Below, piece after piece: positions 58,075 through 64,000 of a stretch of DNA of 64,000 nt; position 1 is the stretch's first letter; each line of letters begins with the position of its first letter. Below the pieces are notes generated by a model. It saw nothing but the letters and a program-made list of their open reading frames with translations, was not told the origin of the DNA and searched no databases. The stretch lies in NCBI RefSeq assembly GCF_029625295.1, contig NZ_CP121112.1, positions 4,464,001-4,528,000 of the forward strand. The letters are read 5' to 3'. This stretch comes from Flavobacterium gyeonganense. GTDB lineage: Bacteria; Bacteroidota; Bacteroidia; Flavobacteriales; Flavobacteriaceae. Both the position numbers and the translations under genes were made by a program.

Positions 58075-58101
58075 TTGTACATTTATGTACGCCTAAATTT
58101 G
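58075..58101 (+). promoter_or_regulatory. Candidate promoter of mprF operon with internal palindrome
   Basis: TTG at 58075-58077, then TAAATTTG at 58094-58101 (16-base gap, one short of the usual range), 32 bases before the mprF-like start. Between the two elements lies a perfect palindrome GTACATTTATGTAC (58077-58090). Confidence 0.5.
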
Positions 58102-58133
58102 ATTTTCATAACTAAATTATCAATAAGATAAAT

Positions 58134-60761
58134 ATGAAAGTACCAACCATTTTCAATATGTTTTCAGATTATTTTAAAGAAACAAAAGGTATTTCTTTTT
58201 TACGGGAAAATGATAAAATTATAAGGCAGTTTGTATTCACTCTTTTCTTTATTGGAGTTGGAATCTGGTTTATCAAACATGAAAATTCAGAGCTTAAAGA
58301 AGTAAAAAATGTAATTGCAGATGCGGGCATTTTTTGGGTTTTATTCGGCATTACCTTATCCGGAATCTATATCCTCCTTCAGGCACTGATGTATTTTGCT
58401 TCTTTTAAAGCGATACAAAGTAAGATTTCATTCAGGCAATCCGTTGTTTTATTTCTTAAACGAAATTTTGTGAGTGTTTTTTTACCGGCAGGCGGAATTT
58501 CTTCTTTGGCATTTTTTACAAAATCCATTGAAAAAAAAGGGGTAAAGCAGACTCAAATTCATTTTGCCTCAATACTATATGGTTTTGTCGGAATCCTTTC
58601 TGTAATTATTGTAGCAATCCCTGCTTTATTGTATTCTTTATTTCAGGGCACTTTAGGGGCAGGAGAATGGTATGCATTTGGAGCTGTTGCGGTATTGGGA
58701 ATCTTAATTTTTTATAGTTATAAATCAATTTTAAAGAAAAGCAATGTATACCGCCTTATTGTAAAGTTTTTTCCGTCTGCTGAAGTATTTATGGATGATT
58801 TGCAGAACAATCGGATCAATAAACAAAAATTCTGGCTGGTTGTCTTTTTTTCGGTGTTAATTGAGTTTGTCGGAATTGCGCATTTGTATATCGCTATGAT
58901 TGCTTTAGGCTTTACACCATCATTATCTGCAGCCATAATGGGGTACATTATTTCGGTGATATTCCTGATTGTTTCTCCCTTTCTGCGCGGGCTTGGCGCT
59001 ATCGAAATTTCAATGAGTTTTATACTGATACAATTTGGCTTTTCAAATGTCAATGCTATAGCCATTACTTTTTTGTATCGTTTTTTTGAATTCTGGATTC
59101 CGTTGCTTGCCGGAGCATCACTATTTCTGTTTAATATCAATAAGTTGTTGATGCGCATCGTGCCATCTTTTCTACTTTTTGTATTAGGATTAATCAATAT
59201 AATATCGGTCTTAACTCCGGCTATTTCTGAACGTCTTCATACTCTGGAAAATATCATTCCGGTTTCGGCTATTAAAGCCTCAAATTATTTTGTTATAACA
59301 GCCGGATTATTTATGCTTGTTAACGCGGCTTTTATGCTCAAAGGGCTAAGAAATGCCTGGTGGTTTGCTGTTTTTCTTACCGGTATTTCAGTTATTGGAC
59401 ACCTTACAAAAGCGATTGATTATGAAGAAGCGATTGTTGCGCTGATCGTTTTGATTAGTTTAATTGTTACCAGAAAAGAATATTATGTAAAAAGCAGTTC
59501 GCATTTGCAGAGTATAGGCTTAAAGACCGTTTTAATGAGTATTGCGGCTGTTTTGGTATACAGCATTCTGGGGTTTTATTTTCTGGATAAGAAACATTTC
59601 AATATTGATTTTAACTGGGCCGAGTCTGTCAAATACGGCCTTCAGAATTACTTTTTAATAGGGAGCTCAGATTTGGTGCCTTTGGATCGTTTTGCGAGAC
59701 GTTTTTTACTGTCGATTAATAGCTGTGGATTTTTATCACTCGGATTTTTGATTTATACTTTAGTTCGTCCGTATACCATAAAAAAGGAAGCGTTAGAAAA
59801 TGATTTTGCAAAAGCTATTGAAATCCTGAATCAGTATGGAAATTCTTCTTTGGATTATTTTAAAACCTATGATGATAAAGTTATTTTTATTGCCCGTTCT
59901 AATAAAGCCTTTTTAGCTTATCGTGTGACCGATAATTTTGCCGTAGTACTTGAAAATCCCGTTGCAGTATCAGTAACAGCAATGAAACAATGCATCCTCG
60001 AATTTGATGCTTATTGTTATGACAATGGGTTAAGAAGCCTTTATTATCGTGTACCCGAAGAAAATTTGGATTTATATTATTCGCTCCGCAAAAAGAGTTT
60101 ATTTATCGGTCAGGAAGGAGTAGTAGATTTATCGTCATTTACTTTGGAAGGCAGTGCTAAAAAATCCCTTCGTAATGCGATAAGTAAAGTAAAAGAGAAA
60201 GGTTTTAAAACTACAATTCATACGGCACCAGTAAAAGATGGATTATTGCAAAAAATAAAAGCAGTAAGTGATGAATGGCTCGCAAGCACCGGAAGAGCCG
60301 AAATTATTTTTTCGCAGGGGAGATTTGACTGGGAGGAACTTAAGCAGCAGACAATTATTACAGTTGAAAATTCCGAAGAAAAAATTGTGGCCTTTTTAAA
60401 TGTAATTCCAGATTATGCAAAAGGGGAAGGAACATATGATTTAATCCGTAAAACGAATGATGCTCCAAACGGAATCATAGATTTCATCCTTTTAGAACTT
60501 TTTGCATATTTAAAATCTCAGGGCTGCACATCTGTAAATCTCGGGTTAGCAGCAATGAGCGGATTAGAAGAGGCAAATACTTTTCCTGAAAAATCAATGA
60601 AGTTTGCTTATGAACGAATAAAATTCTTTTCGCATTATAAAGGATTACGCGATTTTAAGGAGAAATTTTCTCCGGTTTGGTACAATAAATACTTAGTTTA
60701 TTCTCATGATTATGATTTACTCCAGGCTCCGATAGTTTTAAATAAAGTGGTAAAACCATAG
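58134..60761 (+). CDS. MprF-like phosphatidylglycerol aminoacyltransferase/flippase
   Basis: An 875-residue two-part protein. The N-terminal two thirds (about 25-530) are polytopic membrane helices of the lysyl-PG flippase type (PAGGISSLAFFTKS, FLRGLGAIEISMSFIL). The C-terminal part (about 545-870) is the DUF2156/GNAT-like domain that transfers an amino acid from aminoacyl-tRNA to a membrane lipid (FYRVPEENL-type segment LYYRVPEENLDLYYS, GQEGVVDLSSF, FLNVIPDYAKGEGTYDLIRK, GLRDFKEKFSPVWYNKYLVY). In other bacteria such modification protects against cationic peptides. Which lipid and amino acid are used here is not shown. First gene of a three-gene operon ending with an acvB-like gene. Confidence 0.93.
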   Translation: MKVPTIFNMFSDYFKETKGISFLRENDKIIRQFVFTLFFIGVGIWFIKHENSELKEVKNVIADAGIFWVLFGITLSGIYILLQALMYFASFKAIQSKISFRQSVVLFLKRNFVSVFLPAGGISSLAFFTKSIEKKGVKQTQIHFASILYGFVGILSVIIVAIPALLYSLFQGTLGAGEWYAFGAVAVLGILIFYSYKSILKKSNVYRLIVKFFPSAEVFMDDLQNNRINKQKFWLVVFFSVLIEFVGIAHLYIAMIALGFTPSLSAAIMGYIISVIFLIVSPFLRGLGAIEISMSFILIQFGFSNVNAIAITFLYRFFEFWIPLLAGASLFLFNINKLLMRIVPSFLLFVLGLINIISVLTPAISERLHTLENIIPVSAIKASNYFVITAGLFMLVNAAFMLKGLRNAWWFAVFLTGISVIGHLTKAIDYEEAIVALIVLISLIVTRKEYYVKSSSHLQSIGLKTVLMSIAAVLVYSILGFYFLDKKHFNIDFNWAESVKYGLQNYFLIGSSDLVPLDRFARRFLLSINSCGFLSLGFLIYTLVRPYTIKKEALENDFAKAIEILNQYGNSSLDYFKTYDDKVIFIARSNKAFLAYRVTDNFAVVLENPVAVSVTAMKQCILEFDAYCYDNGLRSLYYRVPEENLDLYYSLRKKSLFIGQEGVVDLSSFTLEGSAKKSLRNAISKVKEKGFKTTIHTAPVKDGLLQKIKAVSDEWLASTGRAEIIFSQGRFDWEELKQQTIITVENSEEKIVAFLNVIPDYAKGEGTYDLIRKTNDAPNGIIDFILLELFAYLKSQGCTSVNLGLAAMSGLEEANTFPEKSMKFAYERIKFFSHYKGLRDFKEKFSPVWYNKYLVYSHDYDLLQAPIVLNKVVKP

Positions 60762-60773
60762 GAGATACGGATT

Positions 60774-61421
60774 ATGGAAGTAGCACGTTTATATTTGGTA
60801 AAAATTACAGCTATAATCTGCATTACTATTTGTATTTTGGATATTATTGTATTGTTTCTGGCAGGGCTTTATTATCCGGGATACAGTCAGTTAAAAATGA
60901 CTATGAGTTCTTTAGGGGCTTCAGAAAGTCCAGTGTCAGAATTCATTTCGGCATGGTGGATATTTATTGGAGTTGCATTTATTTTCTTCGGAATCGTTTT
61001 TAGAAAAGCATTCGGAAGCAATCATAAAAATGTAAGACTGGCTTCCCTGCTGCTTATCCTTTACGGATTAGGAGAAGGAATAGGTTCCGGTGTATTTAAA
61101 GCAGACAGAATAGCCGGAAAAATGACCGATTCGTTTGTAATGCATGATATAGCAGGAGGTATTGGTGTTATTGCAGCATTGATTTTACCTTTAGTAATGA
61201 AGGAGGTGATGACAAAGGAAAATAAACCCGGTTTGACTTTATTGTCACAGATTATTTTTACGGTAGGATTTATTACGATGCTGCTTTTTACAATTCGGTT
61301 TTCTTCTGATGAAAATAATTTTATTGTTTTTTATAAAGGATTGTGGCAGAGGATTTTCATGTTGAATCTTTATGTGTATTTTATTGTAATTTCAGCTATT
61401 ATGTATCATAAGAAAATATAG
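60774..61421 (+). CDS. DUF998 integral membrane protein
   Basis: A 215-residue membrane protein with about six helices (IICITICILDIIVLFLAG, WWIFIGVAFIFFGIVF, ASLLLILYGLGEGIGSG, and others). The MTMSSLGASESP segment after helix 1 is the hallmark of DUF998, whose function is unknown. It is 12 bases after the mprF-like gene and 33 before the acvB-like gene, so it likely works on the same lipid system, perhaps in transport or membrane organisation; this is inference. Confidence 0.85.
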   Translation: MEVARLYLVKITAIICITICILDIIVLFLAGLYYPGYSQLKMTMSSLGASESPVSEFISAWWIFIGVAFIFFGIVFRKAFGSNHKNVRLASLLLILYGLGEGIGSGVFKADRIAGKMTDSFVMHDIAGGIGVIAALILPLVMKEVMTKENKPGLTLLSQIIFTVGFITMLLFTIRFSSDENNFIVFYKGLWQRIFMLNLYVYFIVISAIMYHKKI

Positions 61422-61454
61422 TTTTCAATTTTATAATGCTAAATAATAAGTAAG

Positions 61455-62882
61455 ATGAATAAAATTATAGCACTCATTCTGTTAATTGCTGTTTTTAGTA
61501 CCAGTACTTTTGCTTCTGAATCAGATACTATAAAGGTTGGAGCATTTGGAAAAATTACGATTTATAGACCCAAGATAACGCCTAATGCAGTTGTTCTGTT
61601 TGTTTCAGGAGACGGAGGATGGAACAGCGGTGTCGTTGAAATGGCTAAAAATATAGTAAATCAGGGCGCTTTAGTTGCCGGGATCGATATTCAGCATTAT
61701 TTTAAAGAGATTAAAAAAGAAAAATCAAAATGTTATTATCCTGCAGGTGATTTTGAAGAGCTGAGTATGATTTTGCAAAAAAAGGTACAAATGAAACAGT
61801 ACTTAAAACCTATATTAGTTGGATATTCCTCAGGAGCAACTTTGGTTTATGGTATGCTGGCACAAGCTCCAGCCAATACATTTAGCGGTGCCCTTGCACT
61901 GGGATTTTGTCCCGATATAGAAACAGACAGATCATTATGTGACGGTTCCGGACTAACTTCTCATGTTTTAAAGGAAGGAAAAGCCTATTATCTGGATAAA
62001 ACAGAAAAGTTAACAGCTCCCTTTATTGTGCTTCAGGGAACTACTGATCAGGTTTGTAATTATGCTGATACTAAGAAATATATGGATGGGCTGAAGCAGG
62101 GAAAATTAATTTCGCTTTCTAAAGTTGGTCATGGTTTTTCGGTTACCAAAAATTGGTTACCACAGTTTATTGGGGCTTATAAAGAGATTTTAAACCTGTC
62201 TTATACCAAACAAAAATCAGAACAGAATCTTTTAGAAAAAGAACAACATCTCACTCCTTTGCCTTTTGAAATGCCTTTAACTATAATTCCTGCAAAAGGT
62301 AAGAACGAAGATTTACCTATTGCTTTTTTGATTTCAGGCGATGGCGGATGGACAAGTTTTGATCAGTCAGTTGGTGAAGCTTTGGCAGAGAAAGGAATTG
62401 CTGTAGTAGGATTAGATGCCCAAAAATATTTTTGGAATGCTAAAACTCCGCTTGAAACTTCAAATTCTATATCGAAAGCTGTTGAGCATTATTTACAGCA
62501 ATGGAATAAAAAAACATTTATTCTTGTCGGTTATTCATTTGGAGCCTCCATAGTGCCATTTGTAGCAGCAAATTTTACAGAGCCTTTAAAAGAAAAGTTA
62601 AAAAGGGTTTACTCTTTATCGCCAGATATAAAAGCAGATTTTGAAATTCATATTGCCGATATGCTGAGTATGGGAAGTTCGAATGACAATTATAATGTGA
62701 TTGCTGAAATGAAGAAAATAAAACCGTACAACCCAATTTGTTATTTTGGAAATGAAGAAGATTCTGAAACCCGTAAACGATTTTCAGAATCTGAAATTAA
62801 AGTTATTGAGTTACCGGGTTCGCATCATTACAACAATGATTATAATAAAATTGCTGAAAGTATTTTAAAAGAAATTAGGTGA
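61455..62882 (+). CDS. AcvB/VirJ-family periplasmic hydrolase
   Basis: A 475-residue exported protein (signal IIALILLIAVFSTSTFA). It contains two related alpha/beta hydrolase halves, as in AcvB: residues about 25-250 with FVSGDGGWNSG and GYSSGA (Ser about 125), and about 270-475 with LISGDGGWTSF, GYSFGASIVPF (Ser about 361) and a late His (GSHHYN). VirJ has only the second half. From established work, AcvB of Agrobacterium hydrolyses lysyl-phosphatidylglycerol in the periplasm and its gene is paired with the mprF homologue lpiA, exactly the context here. Confidence 0.9.
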   Translation: MNKIIALILLIAVFSTSTFASESDTIKVGAFGKITIYRPKITPNAVVLFVSGDGGWNSGVVEMAKNIVNQGALVAGIDIQHYFKEIKKEKSKCYYPAGDFEELSMILQKKVQMKQYLKPILVGYSSGATLVYGMLAQAPANTFSGALALGFCPDIETDRSLCDGSGLTSHVLKEGKAYYLDKTEKLTAPFIVLQGTTDQVCNYADTKKYMDGLKQGKLISLSKVGHGFSVTKNWLPQFIGAYKEILNLSYTKQKSEQNLLEKEQHLTPLPFEMPLTIIPAKGKNEDLPIAFLISGDGGWTSFDQSVGEALAEKGIAVVGLDAQKYFWNAKTPLETSNSISKAVEHYLQQWNKKTFILVGYSFGASIVPFVAANFTEPLKEKLKRVYSLSPDIKADFEIHIADMLSMGSSNDNYNVIAEMKKIKPYNPICYFGNEEDSETRKRFSESEIKVIELPGSHHYNNDYNKIAESILKEIR

Positions 62883-63047
62883 TTGTTTAAAATATAAATA
62901 GGCTTTGAACTAAGATATTGATTAACCTCAATGGAGAATTTACCAAAACTTTTGTAAACCAGATAATCTTAATTCGGATTGGAAGCTAAGATTTTTTTAA
63001 CATAGTAAGATATTGCTGAACTTGAGGGAAACTACAATTGATTTCAA

Positions 63048-64000
63048 CTATTTATAATCTATAATTTCAAATAAAAGCTCATACCTGTCTCCTAATTTTT
63101 TCTTTAATCGTTGTTTGCTTTTTTTGATTGCATCAACTGTAACACCTAATAAACTGGATATTTCGTAATTATTATAATCTAATTTTTGGAGCATTATTAT
63201 TTTAAGGTTAGACTCTTTTAATTCCGGAAAATTTTCCATTACCGTATTATAAAAATCGCCATGCTGTTTTATGAACTCTCTTTTAAAGGCATTCCAGTTT
63301 TCATCTGTCATCAGATGAGAGTTTAATATTTCAAGAAGTTTGATTTTTTCTTCTTCCTGATATATTGAAGAAGAGTTTTTAATTTCTTCAAGTTCATTTT
63401 CTAAAATTGAGATCTGCTTATTTTTATTTTTAAGATACTCGGCATAGGTGTTTATGTCAGAACTGGCATCGTTGAGCTTCTTTTCAAAAAGCAGCCTGTC
63501 ATTTTCAAGTTTTATTTTTTTTGTGTGTAATTTTTTATTCAAATAACTATAGGTAATCAGACTTAATACTATCGTTAAGACTGAAATTAGAATTAAGATG
63601 ATTTTGATTTTTTCACCCTGTTCTAATTCTAATCGAATTTTGTTAGTATCATTTTCATACTTCTTTTTCTGAATAAGCCAGTACGATCTTTGCAGTACGG
63701 TATTACCGTTTGTCTTAAGCAGATATTCCTCAATTTGTTTCAGCTGACGTCTTAGCAGCAGCTCTTTTCCGGGATTTTCACCGTTCAGAATACTAAGTTT
63801 TAATTCAATGATTTCTTTCAATGAGCTTCTGTAGTAGGATTTTGAACTAGCGATTTTTCCGGCTCTTTCCAAAATTTTTTCAGTTTCAAATGTGTTTTTC
63901 AGCTTTAAAAGAATTTTGGCTAATAGTATCGAAGCATACATCTCATTCTTGTCAATCTTAAATTTTTGAGAATAGGAGATATCTTGTTTTAAGAAACTTA
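63048..64000 (-). CDS. Membrane-anchored TPR regulator with LuxR-type HTH, 5' end cut
   Basis: The frame is open to the window edge (the first Met in the window is at 63941, but coding continues upstream). Visible: helical TPR-like repeats (ASILLAKILLKLKNTFETEKILERAG), a transmembrane helix (IILILISVLTIVLSLITYSYL), a long coiled coil, and a C-terminal HTH (FPELKESNLKIIMLQKLDYNNYEISSLLGVTVDAIKKSKQRLKKKLG) of the LuxR/sigma-70 region 4 style. Flavobacteria have many such proteins, with sensor repeats in the periplasm or cytoplasm and the HTH inside. Target genes unknown. Confidence 0.87.
   Translation of the reverse strand, partial: SFLKQDISYSQKFKIDKNEMYASILLAKILLKLKNTFETEKILERAGKIASSKSYYRSSLKEIIELKLSILNGENPGKELLLRRQLKQIEEYLLKTNGNTVLQRSYWLIQKKKYENDTNKIRLELEQGEKIKIILILISVLTIVLSLITYSYLNKKLHTKKIKLENDRLLFEKKLNDASSDINTYAEYLKNKNKQISILENELEEIKNSSSIYQEEEKIKLLEILNSHLMTDENWNAFKREFIKQHGDFYNTVMENFPELKESNLKIIMLQKLDYNNYEISSLLGVTVDAIKKSKQRLKKKLGDRYELLFEIIDYK

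Noticed and set aside
58718..59197. Minus-strand open frame of 159 codons
   Set aside because: Antisense to the membrane part of the mprF-like gene; its composition mirrors the hydrophobic codons on the coding strand.
1..64000. CRISPR array, tRNA, rRNA, insertion sequence, phage or toxin-antitoxin system
   Set aside because: I looked on both strands and saw no regular spaced repeats, RNA gene hallmarks, transposase, integrase or small toxin pair.

Overview
The window looks like chromosomal DNA of a Bacteroidota bacterium, most probably Flavobacterium or a close relative. Supporting signs are the low G+C, AT-rich spacers, SusC/SusD pairs with lipoprotein signals, small lipoproteins, TAnnTTTG-type -7 promoter elements and no clear Shine-Dalgarno sequences. 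I see no tRNA, rRNA, CRISPR array, transposase, integrase or phage gene.

Layout. (1) 1-4109: end of a glycan-degradation operon, a 5'-cut GH78 alpha-L-rhamnosidase followed by a DUF2264 protein. (2) 4133-8412, minus strand: a stressosome-type partner-switching cassette, transcribed as RsbR-like STAS, RsbS-like STAS, RsbT-like kinase, RsbT-SpoIIE phosphatase (frame-disrupted) and a PAS histidine kinase whose N-terminus is a degenerate RsbT-like domain. (3) 8844-9799: a frame-disrupted exported protein. (4) 10342-23219: a polysaccharide utilisation locus with SusC, SusD, two surface lipoproteins, a convergent AraC regulator, GH29 fucosidase, GH97 and a sugar mutarotase. (5) 23334-30470: housekeeping and accessory genes (NAD(P)-binding protein, small membrane protein, PRC-barrel protein, mannose-1-phosphate guanylyltransferase with a glycosyltransferase, response regulator, MFS exporter, small lipoprotein). 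(6) 31652-42889: a five-gene transport locus with two SusC/SusD pairs and a DUF1735-type lipoprotein but no glycosidase. (7) 43121-48696: a DUF1826-like protein, a response regulator and a MASE1/multi-PAS histidine kinase broken by four homopolymer frameshifts. (8) 49186-56893: small lipoprotein, divergent GH97, an AraC/hydrolase pair of higher G+C, aldehyde dehydrogenase and a frame-disrupted flavin-dependent monooxygenase. (9) 57167-62882: polysaccharide deacetylase, then mprF-like / DUF998 / acvB-like genes that probably make, handle and hydrolyse an aminoacylated membrane lipid. (10) 63048-64000: a membrane-anchored TPR/LuxR-type regulator cut by the window edge.

The most striking pattern is that five genes, mostly signalling genes, are split at A/T homopolymers, eight sites in all, and each is repaired by adding a single base. 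Homopolymer under-calling in the assembly is the simplest explanation. Slippage-based phase variation or -1 frameshifting remain formal alternatives, because seven of the eight sites are in-frame X XXY YYZ heptamers. Other points of interest are the three RsbT-like domains in the stressosome cassette with no sigma or anti-sigma partner nearby, a GH97 protein lacking both expected retaining catalytic residues, the mprF-DUF998-acvB operon with a perfect palindrome inside its promoter, a short relic of an mprF-like gene beside a G+C-rich AraC/hydrolase pair, and a shared AAAAATCGTTTTTA motif upstream of both sugar-uptake loci.
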